From NCBI RefSeq assembly GCF_000372965.1, contig NZ_KB890024.1, forward strand, positions 3,970,839 through 4,034,838: a stretch of DNA of 64,000 bases. The letters run 5' to 3'. Both the position numbers and the translations under genes were made by a program. The notes beneath the pieces were generated by a model. It saw only the letters and a program-made list of their open reading frames with translations. It made no database searches and was not told the origin of the DNA. The DNA comes from Hoeflea sp. 108. GTDB lineage: Bacteria > Pseudomonadota > Alphaproteobacteria > Rhizobiales > Rhizobiaceae. Positions 41,571 through 49,725 of the stretch are shown here, piece by piece (within the stretch, counting starts at the first letter, position 1; every line of letters begins with the position of its first letter).

Positions 41571-42602
41571 TCAGTTCCGCTCGACCGGCTTCGAGCGCAT
41601 GCGCGAGACGGTTTCACGTTCGGCCCGCTTGCAACGCATCGGCGGCAGTCCACGATCCATCAGCGCCATGTCCTCCAGCACCATGTCGCCCATGCGCTTG
41701 AAGGCGACGTCGAGCGCACCTGCCCGGTGGGCGGAGCGCAGGAAGCCCTTGAGCCTGCGCACCGGATGATCGAGCGCCAGCGGCTCCTCGGGAAAGACGT
41801 CGCTGGCAGCCACGATGTGACCGCTGCGCACGGCTTCGATCAGATCGGGAAAATCGACCACGCCGGCTCGGCTGAGCAGGATGAGGGCTGCTCCCTTGCG
41901 CATGCGGGCGAAGGAATGCGCGTCGAGAAAACCCTGGTTCTCGCTGGTGACCGACGCCACCACAAAGACGACGTCGCTGCCCGACAGGACCTCGTCGAGC
42001 GATGCCGGTTCGACGCCATTTTCCCTGAGCACGGAAGGTGGCAGCCAAGGATCATACGCCTTGACGCGGGTGCGGAAACCCAGAAGCAACCGGTTCAGCG
42101 CCTTGCCGAGATCGCCGAAGCCGATGAAGCCGATATCGGCCCTGGACAAGAGCCTGGCCGAAACGTTGCCGTCGGCACCCCAGAGTTCGCGGCCCTCGCG
42201 AAAGGCGAGGTCCGCATCGGTGATGCCGCGGGCAAGGTCGAGCGCAAGCCCGAGGCCAATCTCGGCCACCGGCTCGGCGAAGACCTGACCGGTCGTCACC
42301 ACATGCACGCCGCGCACAAACAGGTGATCGTAAGGCATGTTGTCGAGGAGATTGCTCTCGACATTGAAGATGCAGTGCAGCGACGCCATTGCCTGTAAGA
42401 TCTCGAGCGAAAGCGCCGGCTGGCCGATCAGATAGCGCGCGCGGCCGAGTACCTCGGGCGCGAGCCTTGAGATCTCCTCGGGCTCGACCTCCAGCACCTC
42501 GTTTTCGGCCCTGAGCTTCGCCAGCGCCGGAGCCGTGAAGAGCAGTTCCAGCGTCCGTGGCCAGGGTGCTGAGAGGACAAGCGGCTTCTTGTTGTCTGGC
42601 AT
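41571..42602 (-). CDS. D-isomer-specific 2-hydroxyacid dehydrogenase
   Basis: 343 residues. The NAD motif is GFIGFGDLGKALNRLL (about residues 156-171). The catalytic arginine is in LLSRAGVVDFPDL, the glutamate in ASDVFPEEPLALDHP and the histidine in RSAHRAGALD, so the triad is complete. It ends a leftward operon after an ABC sugar-type importer, 24 bp from the ATPase gene, so it probably acts on a hydroxy- or keto-acid from the imported compound. I chose the ATG at 42602, preceded by GGGAGAG. Confidence 0.9.
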   Translation of the reverse strand: MPDNKKPLVLSAPWPRTLELLFTAPALAKLRAENEVLEVEPEEISRLAPEVLGRARYLIGQPALSLEILQAMASLHCIFNVESNLLDNMPYDHLFVRGVHVVTTGQVFAEPVAEIGLGLALDLARGITDADLAFREGRELWGADGNVSARLLSRADIGFIGFGDLGKALNRLLLGFRTRVKAYDPWLPPSVLRENGVEPASLDEVLSGSDVVFVVASVTSENQGFLDAHSFARMRKGAALILLSRAGVVDFPDLIEAVRSGHIVAASDVFPEEPLALDHPVRRLKGFLRSAHRAGALDVAFKRMGDMVLEDMALMDRGLPPMRCKRAERETVSRMRSKPVERN

Positions 42603-42626
42603 GCTTTGCTCTCCCGCCCGATGCAC

Positions 42627-43400
42627 TCAGTGTTCGAGGCCCAGCGCCTCGATCAGGTGCTCGCCCGTGATCACCCGCTCGACCTCCTCGATGGTCGACT
42701 GTTTCGGATCGATGTTGTCGGCCACCACCTGGCCGCCGCGCATCACCACGATGCGGTCCACCACCTGGAAGACATGGTGGATGTTGTGGGCGATGAAGAT
42801 GCAGGAATGGCCGGTGTCGCGCACCTCGCGCACGAAACGCAGCACCCCTTGCGTCTCGGCGACACCGAGATTGTTGGTGGGCTCGTCCAGGATGATGAGG
42901 TTGCTGTCGAAATGCATGGCGCGCGCAATCGCCACCGCCTGGCGCTCGCCGCCCGACAGCGCCCCGATCGGCGTGTTCGGCGGGATGTTCTTGCTGATTC
43001 CGACGCGCTTGAGCAGGGTGCGGGCAACCTCGTTCATCGTCTCGTGGTCGAGGCGGTTGAACAGGGCCGAGCCCTTGATCGGCTCGCGGCCGAGGAACAG
43101 GTTGCGGGCGATCGACAGCTGCGGCACCAAGGCCGAGTCCTGGTAGATCGTCTCGATGCCGTTCTCGATGGCGTCGGTGGTGCTTTTCATCTGCACCTCC
43201 TTGCCCTTGACGAAGATCTGGCCGCTGGTCATCGGCACCGCCCCCGACAGCACCTTGATCAAGGTCGATTTGCCGGCGCCGTTGTCGCCGAGAAGGCCCA
43301 CCACCTCGTGGGTGTTGACGGTCAGCGAGACGTCACGGAGCGCGTGGATGCGGCCGTAGAACTTGTTGATGTTCTGCATGCGGACGAGTTCTTCGGTCAT
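42627..43400 (-). CDS. Sugar-type ABC transporter ATP-binding protein (single domain)
   Basis: 257 residues with one ATPase domain: Walker A GDNGAGKSTLIK (about residues 37-48), signature LSGGERQAVAIARAM and Walker B NLIILDEPTNNLG. It is the FrcA-like short form rather than the two-domain RbsA type, so it should act as a homodimer. It is 3 bp after the permease gene and before the 2-hydroxyacid dehydrogenase. A cytosolic motor for uptake of a sugar or polyol. Confidence 0.93.
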   Translation of the reverse strand: MTEELVRMQNINKFYGRIHALRDVSLTVNTHEVVGLLGDNGAGKSTLIKVLSGAVPMTSGQIFVKGKEVQMKSTTDAIENGIETIYQDSALVPQLSIARNLFLGREPIKGSALFNRLDHETMNEVARTLLKRVGISKNIPPNTPIGALSGGERQAVAIARAMHFDSNLIILDEPTNNLGVAETQGVLRFVREVRDTGHSCIFIAHNIHHVFQVVDRIVVMRGGQVVADNIDPKQSTIEEVERVITGEHLIEALGLEH

Positions 43401-43403
43401 CGC

Positions 43404-44390
43404 TCAGGTTCCCGCATTGTGTCGGCGTTCGAGCCAGGAATGCAGCGCCATCATGCCAAGGATGATCGCGCCGATGAAGATGTTGTAGGCAAGTCCGGGC
43501 ACGCCGATCATGACGATGCCGTTGCGCATGATGCGCAGGATGAAGATGCCGAGCACGGTGCCGATGATGGTGCCACGGCCGCCGGTCAGCACCGTGCCGC
43601 CGATCACCACCATGGCGATGACCTCGAGCTCGTAGCCGGTGCCGCTATTGGGGTTGGCCGCCGAAGTGCGGATCGAGCTGATGATGCCGGCAAAGGCCGC
43701 CATCGCCGACGACAGCATGAACAGCGCGACCTTGGTGCGGTTGACGTTGACGCCGCGCGCCCTGGCCGCGTTGGGGTTGCCGCCGGACGCCTGGATCCAG
43801 TTGCCGGCCTTTGTCTGGGTGAGCAGGTAGTGGGCAAGGAAGGCAAACAGCGCAAACCACAGCAACGACATGTAGACGCGGAAGCCGCCGACATAGAACT
43901 CGCCGACCAGCAATTGCGCCAGCCACTGTCCCTCGGCGTTCCAGGTGCGCTGGGGGAAACCGTCGGTGATGTAGAGCGCCGAGCCGCGCGCGATCAACAG
44001 CATGCCCAGCGTCACCAGGAAGGATGGGATGGCAAGGCGGGTGACGAACCAGCCATTGACGAAGCCGATCAGCATGGCAAGGCCGATGGCGATCAGGAAG
44101 GCCAGCGGCAGCGGCGCAAGGCCGGTGTTGAACACCGTCCACATCACCACGGCCGACAGGCCGAACACCGAGCCGACCGACAGGTCGAACTCTCCCGAGG
44201 TCATCAAGAGCGTCATGGCCAGCGCGATCAGGCCAAGTTCGACCGTGAAGGCGAGCGTGTTGGAGATGTTCAGCGGTGACAGGAAGTCCGGATTGATCGA
44301 CCAGAAGATCGCAATTTCCAGGATGAGCAGGACCAATGGCCCGAATTCAGGCTTCGCGACGAAGCGCTGCACTAGTGATCGATTGTCCAT
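43404..44390 (-). CDS. Sugar-type ABC transporter permease (RbsC/FrcC family)
   Basis: 328 residues with about eight to ten hydrophobic segments. Family motifs are GEFDLSVGSVFGLSAVV (about residues 68-84) and the C-terminal cytoplasmic loop ANPNSGTGYELEVIAMVVIGG with GGRGTIIGTVLG. The start at 44390 (MDNRSLVQRF) gives the standard length. It pairs with the downstream ATPase and the upstream periplasmic binding protein. Confidence 0.92.
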   Translation of the reverse strand: MDNRSLVQRFVAKPEFGPLVLLILEIAIFWSINPDFLSPLNISNTLAFTVELGLIALAMTLLMTSGEFDLSVGSVFGLSAVVMWTVFNTGLAPLPLAFLIAIGLAMLIGFVNGWFVTRLAIPSFLVTLGMLLIARGSALYITDGFPQRTWNAEGQWLAQLLVGEFYVGGFRVYMSLLWFALFAFLAHYLLTQTKAGNWIQASGGNPNAARARGVNVNRTKVALFMLSSAMAAFAGIISSIRTSAANPNSGTGYELEVIAMVVIGGTVLTGGRGTIIGTVLGIFILRIMRNGIVMIGVPGLAYNIFIGAIILGMMALHSWLERRHNAGT

Positions 44391-44532
44391 GACTGATCCG
44401 TGAAAGACGTTGGTCGTCAGGTGGAATGGCTGGCCGCGGGCGGCGTGGGGTGCGCACCGCGCAGGACACATGCCCTAGGGCTGGAGCGGCACTGGAACGG
44501 CTGCAGCAAGACCGAATGGCATCGTCGGAGAT

Positions 44533-44560
44533 CCTCCGGCCCGGACATCCGGGCCGGAGG
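44533..44560 (-). terminator. Strong intercistronic hairpin after the binding-protein gene
   Basis: CCTCCGGCCCGG (44533-44544) and CCGGGCCGGAGG (44549-44560) form a perfect 12-bp stem with a 4-base loop, 11 bases after the binding-protein stop and before the permease. It lacks a T-run. Such hairpins in binding-protein operons often stabilise the first cistron, giving more binding protein than membrane subunits. Confidence 0.7.
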
Positions 44561-44571
44561 CTTGGCTGGCC

Positions 44572-45519
44572 TTATTTGCCCGACAGGATGTCGTCGTAGA
44601 GCTGCGCCCGGTCCTTTTCGTAGAGCGAGCCGACGATGATGTCGAAGCCGGGCGGGATCTTGCTGGCAGCCATCGCAGCCATGGACAGCGCCATGTAGCT
44701 GGTTGCCTGCGGGTCCTGCCACTGGGCGGCATTCACGTAACCTTCGAGCACCTCCTGGGTGGTGTCGCGCGAATTGCCCCAGCCGACGACGGGGATTTCG
44801 CCCGGTTTGACGCCAGCCTGGTCGAAGACCCGCTTGATCGAGCCGGTGACGAGGTCGCCGAGACCGATGATCGCCTTTACCTTGCCCTTGTTGGCGGTCA
44901 GGTAGTCGGCCATGCGGGTGATGATCTCCGCCTGGTCGAGCGTGGCGTCAGTAACTTCCCAAGTAATGTTCAGCGGCTTGAAGACGCTGGCGATGCCTTC
45001 TTCCTCCTGCACGCCATAGGTGGCGCCCGGAACCTCGACCGGCATCCAGACGAAGTCGCCTTCCTTCACCAGCTTCTTGTCGACCAGGTACTGCGCCCAG
45101 CCTCTGCCGAAGGCGACGTTGTTGCCGCCGACATAGGCGTTGAAGTTGGCGGTCGGATCGGGCGTGTTCATGTTGATGATCGGAATGCCCGCGGCGCGGG
45201 CTTCCTCCGCCACCTTGACCAGGCTGCCCGGATCCGGGCTCGAGGTCACGATGCCGGCCGCCTTGGCCGCGATCGCGGCGCGAATGGCCTCCTGATGCGC
45301 CGGCACGTCGCCGTTGTGGAACGACGTATTGACGGTGTTGCCGGTGTCGTCGGCCCACTGCTTGGCTCCCGCCAGGAAATAGGTCCAGACAGGGTCGGCG
45401 GGCGAGCCATGCGACACCCAGTAATATGTCTTCTTGGCCTGCGCATAAGCGGTCGTTGCCAGCCCGAGGCTGGTCGCCACCAGCGCCGCCGAGACGACGG
45501 CAATTGTCCTTTTCAGCAC
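44572..45519 (-). CDS. Periplasmic sugar-type substrate-binding protein (MocB/RbsB class)
   Basis: About 315 residues. A signal peptide (LKRTIAVVSAALVATSLGL ending near AYA-QA) directs it to the periplasm. The two-lobed peripla_BP_4 fold is shown by TYYWVSHGSPADPVWTYF, IAAKAAGIVTSSPDPGSL, AAGIPIINMNTPD and the hinge IPVVGWGNS. I favour the GTG at 45519, because GAGGAGGAG lies just upstream; the ATG at 45537 overlaps that ribosome site. In this locus it resembles binding proteins for inositol-like or rhizopine-like ligands, but the ligand is unknown. Confidence 0.9.
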   Translation of the reverse strand: MLKRTIAVVSAALVATSLGLATTAYAQAKKTYYWVSHGSPADPVWTYFLAGAKQWADDTGNTVNTSFHNGDVPAHQEAIRAAIAAKAAGIVTSSPDPGSLVKVAEEARAAGIPIINMNTPDPTANFNAYVGGNNVAFGRGWAQYLVDKKLVKEGDFVWMPVEVPGATYGVQEEEGIASVFKPLNITWEVTDATLDQAEIITRMADYLTANKGKVKAIIGLGDLVTGSIKRVFDQAGVKPGEIPVVGWGNSRDTTQEVLEGYVNAAQWQDPQATSYMALSMAAMAASKIPPGFDIIVGSLYEKDRAQLYDDILSGK

Positions 45520-45887
45520 GGTTATTCTCCTCCTCATCCGGGGCGGGATGCCCCCGCTCCACTCCTCAATCCAACGACATCGCCGAGCGGCCCGAGATCA
45601 GGACGCCTGCACTGTCGTTGATGGATTGGCCCTCCACCGCCGCACAATTCCTCCGGTACGACGAATGATCAAAATGATGCTTTTTTACGATCATTTTGAT
45701 GTTAGAAAAGTGGCGTAAGGTCAGATGTGAGTCAAGCGCGAATCCCGCGCGGCAGGCGTTTTGATGGCTCGAGATGGAAAGCCGGGATTTCAGCCCGCTG
45801 ATGGGCACGCACAGATGCGCTGCCACGCCTCATTTTGAGGCACAGCACTCGTCGCCTGGTCTGGACAGTTGCTGCGCGAGCGGCCGA
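45520..45887 (-). promoter_or_regulatory. Promoter region of the ABC importer operon
   Basis: About 370 bp with no gene. On the minus strand TTGACT (45735-45730) is a good -35 box, placing a weak -10 (CACTTT or TCTAAC) near 45707-45712. The operator at 45668-45700 follows directly, the position expected for repression. The rest shows no conserved feature I can name. Confidence 0.5.
45668..45700. promoter_or_regulatory. LacI-type operator upstream of the ABC importer
   Basis: ATCAAAATGAT (45668-45678) and ATCATTTTGAT (45690-45700) are perfect reverse complements with an 11-base spacer. The first 18 bases, ATCAAAATGATGCTTTTT, recur exactly at 48093-48110 before the LacI gene. Confidence 0.75.
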
Positions 45888-46952
45888 TCAGACGGCGAAG
45901 AAACCGCCGTCGAACGGCAGCATCAGCCGCCCGCCGCCACGATCCACCAGCGTCAGCGTGTCGCCGGAAACGGTGATGTCGGCAATCTCGCTCCACCCCT
46001 GGGGCGGCACGACGGCGCCGAAGGCATAGCGGATGACCGTGCACCCCGCGCCAAGTTCGACTTCGGTCGGCACCCCGTCAGGCCGATCCTCACCTGGCTG
46101 GAGATGAATATCGGTCGCGGCTTCCTCAACGCCCAGCACGGCGACATGACGGCTATTCCAGGGCGCATAGCTGCGCCCGCCATTGCTCATCCACAGCACG
46201 GTCTGCGGCAGCATCAGCGCATCCTTCAGCGCAAAAAACAGAAAGCCATCGGAAGCAGCCAGCGCAGCCGACCAGCCGACGCGACGCCCCGGCTGCTCGG
46301 ACAGCACCACGATGTCCTCGTGGCCCCGGTGGAACGGATAGCGACCGAGATCCGCCACTGCGCCGTCCTGCTGACGGACGGCGGAGAGATCGGTGAAGAA
46401 TTGCGGATAGAGCAGGATCGAGCGGCCCCGCGCCGGGTCGGTCTCGGGCGGTGCGGCCATGGTCCTGCCGCCGGACTTCTGCGAAAAGCTCAGCCGCGCT
46501 CCGCCCGGCACGCGCACCATGGCATGATGCGCCACCGGCAACCTGCCCGCCCCGCCCTCGAACACATGGGTCTGGTAGACCACCGGCTCGCCGGGCCGCA
46601 GGGCAATCGTCTTCTCGAGCCGCGCACCAGACACTTGCTGCTTCAGCCGGTAGCTCGCCACGACGGCGCCGGCCACGACCGCCTGTTCGCCGCCTTCCCA
46701 ATCGCCATTGGCCGACCAGCCATGAATCGGCACGCCTGGCTCGCTGCGGGCAAAGGGCGCGCAGAAGAAATCGCCGGCCAGCCGCCGCTCCACCGGCGCC
46801 ACGCTGTCGGGCAGCGTCTCGGCGCTGTCCAGCCATGGCGCGCGATGCAGCGGCCGGACCGTCCGCCCGCCTGAAACGATCGCCAGATCGTCGATCACCC
46901 CGCCTTCGCGATTGAAATGCAACGAGATGCCGTCGGCCGAGATCAGATCCAT
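45888..46952 (-). CDS. Galactose-mutarotase-like (aldose 1-epimerase superfamily) protein
   Basis: 354 residues, mostly beta-strands. It begins MDLISADGISLHFN and contains DFFCAPFARSEPGVPIHGWS and GGARLSFSQKSGGRTM, features of the galactose-mutarotase fold. Clear catalytic histidine motifs of classical GalM are not obvious, so an epimerase or carbohydrate-binding role is uncertain. It follows the LacI regulator by 49 bp on the same strand, so the two are probably co-transcribed under the operator at 48093. In this locus it may interconvert anomers or bind the imported sugar-like compound. Confidence 0.72.
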   Translation of the reverse strand: MDLISADGISLHFNREGGVIDDLAIVSGGRTVRPLHRAPWLDSAETLPDSVAPVERRLAGDFFCAPFARSEPGVPIHGWSANGDWEGGEQAVVAGAVVASYRLKQQVSGARLEKTIALRPGEPVVYQTHVFEGGAGRLPVAHHAMVRVPGGARLSFSQKSGGRTMAAPPETDPARGRSILLYPQFFTDLSAVRQQDGAVADLGRYPFHRGHEDIVVLSEQPGRRVGWSAALAASDGFLFFALKDALMLPQTVLWMSNGGRSYAPWNSRHVAVLGVEEAATDIHLQPGEDRPDGVPTEVELGAGCTVIRYAFGAVVPPQGWSEIADITVSGDTLTLVDRGGGRLMLPFDGGFFAV

Positions 46953-47001
46953 GTGGAATGCCCTATGACCCTGAAACCACACCGAAATCAGAGCCCAGCG
47001 C

Positions 47002-48039
47002 TCAGACCTCGCTGGGGATATTCTCCCGGAACACCGACTGGATGCGGATGGTCGTTGTCGGGATGTTCGGCTCGTTGTGCACGGCCCGCACCAGCCGGTC
47101 GATCGCCTCGCGCGCCTCCACCTGGGCGTTCTGGTCGATCGCCGCATCCATCACCCCGCTCAGCAGATATTGCCGGGTCTGGTCGGTCAGGTCGTGACCG
47201 ATGAAGATCACAGATTTTTCCCGCCCCGTTTCCGTAAGCGCCCGCGCCACACCGTCCTGACCTGCTCCAATGCAATAGATCGCGAGCAAATCATCGTGCT
47301 CGTCGAGCAGCGCCCGCACCTCGTCATGCGCCTTGTCGGGATCCTCGTGCACCTCGCGCACGGCGACGACATCAAGCTTCGGAAAACTCTCCGACAGCAC
47401 GTGACGGAAGCCCATTTCGCGTTCCTCATGGCCGCGATAGGCAAGCGCACCGGCGAGCAGCGCCACCTTGCCGGAAGCGCCCGGCAGGAACCGCCCGATG
47501 AGATAGCCGGCAAGGCGACCCGCCGCGCGATTGTCGATGCCGACATAATTCATCCGCCCGACATGGCTGATGTCGGACACCAGCGTCAGAACAGGAACTT
47601 CTGATGCAATCAGCCGCCGCACCGCCTCGCGCACCGAAGGACTGTCCAGCCCGATCAGCCCGACACCCTGGCAATTGGCCCTGAGGCCGCCGAGCGCGGC
47701 AGCCGTCTGCTCGGGATCGACGCCGGCAACACGATGAATGACGACATCGACATCGCCGCGCAGTTCCGCCCGCCGCTCGATCTGGTTGACCAGATCCGCC
47801 ATGAAGGCATTGCTGCCGCCAGGCAGCACGAAATCGAGACAGACTGTGCCCGACGACGAAGGCGCCGGTTCGCCGGCCAGGTTGGCGGCGATCGCCAGCA
47901 CGTGCTTGCGCGTATGATCCTGCACCCCGGCGCGGTTGTTGAGCACCCGATCGACCGTCGCCTTCGAGACGCCGGCCAGCCGCGCGATTTCATCCATTTT
48001 CGGTCGCGAACTGGCCAACTGATGTTCCCTCACCGGCAT
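47002..48039 (-). CDS. LacI family transcriptional regulator
   Basis: 345 residues. The N-terminal helix-turn-helix and hinge helix are at about 15-50 (MDEIARLAGVSKATVDRVLN). The periplasmic-binding-like effector domain includes LVNQIERRAELRGDVDVVIHRV, SEVPVLTLVSDISHVGR and YVGIDNRAAGRLAGYLIG. It probably represses its own unit, the ABC importer and the oxygenase arm, given near-identical sites before each. The ATG at 48039 lacks a good ribosome site; a TTG at 48018 preceded by GAGGGAAC is a likely alternative. Effector is presumably the imported sugar-like compound. Confidence 0.92.
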   Translation of the reverse strand: MPVREHQLASSRPKMDEIARLAGVSKATVDRVLNNRAGVQDHTRKHVLAIAANLAGEPAPSSSGTVCLDFVLPGGSNAFMADLVNQIERRAELRGDVDVVIHRVAGVDPEQTAAALGGLRANCQGVGLIGLDSPSVREAVRRLIASEVPVLTLVSDISHVGRMNYVGIDNRAAGRLAGYLIGRFLPGASGKVALLAGALAYRGHEEREMGFRHVLSESFPKLDVVAVREVHEDPDKAHDEVRALLDEHDDLLAIYCIGAGQDGVARALTETGREKSVIFIGHDLTDQTRQYLLSGVMDAAIDQNAQVEAREAIDRLVRAVHNEPNIPTTTIRIQSVFRENIPSEV

Positions 48040-48092
48040 TGCAACAGGCGCAAACTATGGCGGCCATTTCGATGGGTCAACGTCACCTTCAT

Positions 48093-48113
48093 ATCAAAAT
48101 GATGCTTTTTGAT
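48093..48113. promoter_or_regulatory. LacI-type operator upstream of the LacI gene
   Basis: ATCAAAA (48093-48099) pairs with TTTTGAT (48107-48113). The 18 bases from 48093 equal those at 45668-45685. It lies about 55 bp before the regulator start, consistent with autorepression. Confidence 0.75.
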
Positions 48114-48185
48114 GAGGAATGACGATTTGAGAGCGACAGCACGAGAATCCCAACGAAACATGGCCGCAATTGCCTCCACCAAGGC

Positions 48186-48223
48186 TTGACGCATACTATT
48201 TCCAGTCGATAGCATCAAAATGA
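48186..48223 (+). promoter_or_regulatory. Promoter and operator of the oxygenase arm
   Basis: TTGACG (48186-48191) is a good -35 box, with a weak -10 near 48208-48214. ATCAAAATGA (48214-48223), the core of the other two operators, overlaps the -10/start region, and GCATCA/TGATGC form an imperfect palindrome around it. This would let the LacI protein control the rightward genes too. Confidence 0.6.
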
Positions 48224-48268
48224 AACATCATAATGATGCATCAAGTCCAAAGTTCCGCCGAGCTGCCC

Positions 48269-49348
48269 ATGACGCCGACACCGAGAGACTACAGCCTGAT
48301 CGGGCGCGACGCGGCGCTGGCCGAAGCCAACGGCATCGCCGCCGCCGAATGGTATTCCTGCCCCATCGAGCGCAAGCAGCTGAAGGAGCTGATGAAGCGC
48401 AGCGACGGCCCTGCCCTGCGCGACACCGCCATCTGGGTGGCGGCCCTTGTCCTGTCGGCCACTGGCGGCATCTATTTCTGGGGCAGCTGGTGGGCCGTCC
48501 CCTTCTTCCTGGTCTACGGCGTGCTTTACGGCTCATCGAGCGACAGCCGCTGGCATGAGGCAGGCCACGGTACGGCGTTCAAGACACGCTGGATGAACGA
48601 CGTGCTCTATTACGTCGCCAGCTTCATGATCCTGCGCGAGCCGACCGTCTGGCGCTGGAGCCACACCCGCCACCACACCGACACCATCATCGTCGGCCGC
48701 GACCCTGAGATCGCCGTGCCCCGTCCGCCTGACGTCGCCGGCCTGCTGCTCAACATCTTTGCCCTGAAGAGCAGCCTTATGACGCTGAAGTCGCTGTTCA
48801 TCCATGCCGCCGGCCGGCTGAAGCCGGATGAAGCGACCTTCATCCCCGAGATGGAGCGCTGGAAAGTCTATCTGGTGGCGCGCATCTATCTCGCGATCTT
48901 TGCCACGGTCATCGTCGCCTGCTTCTGGATAGGCAGCATCCTGCCGGCCATGCTGGTCGGCCTGCCCAGCCTCTACGGCGGCTTCATGACCATCTATTTC
49001 GGCCTGACCCAGCATGCCGGCCTCGCCGAGGACGTGCTCGACCACCGCCTCAACACCCGCACCATCTACATGAACCCGCTGTTCCGCTTCCTGTACTGGA
49101 ACATGAACTACCATGTGGAGCACCACATGTTCCCGATGGTGCCCTATCACGCGTTGCCCCGGCTGCATCAGGCGATCAAGGCCGATTGCCCCGAACCTTA
49201 TCCAAGCACCATCGCAGCCTACCGCGAGATCATCCCGACCATTTTCAGGCAGGTGCGCGAACCCGCCTACCACGTCATCAGGCGCCTGCCCGACGGCAAG
49301 GTGCCCGTGCCCTACAACCATGGCGCCATCATCAATCCGGCCGAATAG
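48269..49348 (+). CDS. MocD-like fatty-acid-desaturase-fold oxygenase
   Basis: About 359 residues with four hydrophobic segments and three histidine boxes for a di-iron centre: HEAGH (SRWHEAGHGTAF), HTRHHTDT and YHVEHHMFP. It resembles MocD, the hydrocarbon-oxygenase-like protein of rhizopine catabolism, rather than lipid desaturases. A Rieske ferredoxin gene follows 16 bp later and probably delivers electrons. It may hydroxylate or O-demethylate the imported compound. I prefer the ATG at 48269 because the ATG at 48233 lies next to the operator without a ribosome site. Confidence 0.85.
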   Translation: MTPTPRDYSLIGRDAALAEANGIAAAEWYSCPIERKQLKELMKRSDGPALRDTAIWVAALVLSATGGIYFWGSWWAVPFFLVYGVLYGSSSDSRWHEAGHGTAFKTRWMNDVLYYVASFMILREPTVWRWSHTRHHTDTIIVGRDPEIAVPRPPDVAGLLLNIFALKSSLMTLKSLFIHAAGRLKPDEATFIPEMERWKVYLVARIYLAIFATVIVACFWIGSILPAMLVGLPSLYGGFMTIYFGLTQHAGLAEDVLDHRLNTRTIYMNPLFRFLYWNMNYHVEHHMFPMVPYHALPRLHQAIKADCPEPYPSTIAAYREIIPTIFRQVREPAYHVIRRLPDGKVPVPYNHGAIINPAE

Positions 49349-49364
49349 GCCTTCGGAGACCCAC

Positions 49365-49682
49365 ATGCCGGAACAATGGATCAACGCCTGCGACGCAGAC
49401 GACATCGACCAGGACGACGTGATCCGCTTCGATCACGATGGCCGCACCTTCGCGCTCTACCGCACCGAGGACGACCGCTTCTTCGCCACCGACGGCCTGT
49501 GCACGCATGAAAAGGTGCATCTGTCAGGCGGCCTGGTGATGGGCACCATCATCGAGTGCCCCAAGCACAATGGCCGCTTCGACTTCACCTCGGGCAAGGC
49601 CAAAGGCGCTCCGGTCTGCGTCGACCTCGCCACCTACCCGGTCAAGGTCGAGGACGGACGCGTGATGATCATGCTCGCCTGA
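49365..49682 (+). CDS. Rieske-type 2Fe-2S ferredoxin (MocE-like)
   Basis: 105 residues. The Rieske ligands are in CTHEKVHLSGG (C-x-H) and CPKHNGRFD (C-x2-H), 17 or so residues apart, so the cluster site is complete. There is no oxygenase catalytic domain or signal peptide, so it is a soluble cytosolic electron carrier, as MocE is. It lies directly after the MocD-like gene. A ferredoxin reductase (MocF equivalent) is not in the window and must be supplied from elsewhere. Confidence 0.92.
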   Translation: MPEQWINACDADDIDQDDVIRFDHDGRTFALYRTEDDRFFATDGLCTHEKVHLSGGLVMGTIIECPKHNGRFDFTSGKAKGAPVCVDLATYPVKVEDGRVMIMLA

Positions 49683-49725
49683 GCAACTTTCCAAGCCAGC
49701 CCGAACGTCAGCCGCGAGATCAAAG

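Noticed and set aside
41508..41701. Small rightward frame with an AGGAG site next to the 2-hydroxyacid dehydrogenase
   Set aside because: Most of it is antisense to the dehydrogenase 3' end and its composition is not protein-like.
48233..48268. Upstream ATG-ATG start for the MocD-like gene
   Set aside because: It sits beside the operator, has no ribosome site and would leave almost no 5' leader; kept only as an alternative.
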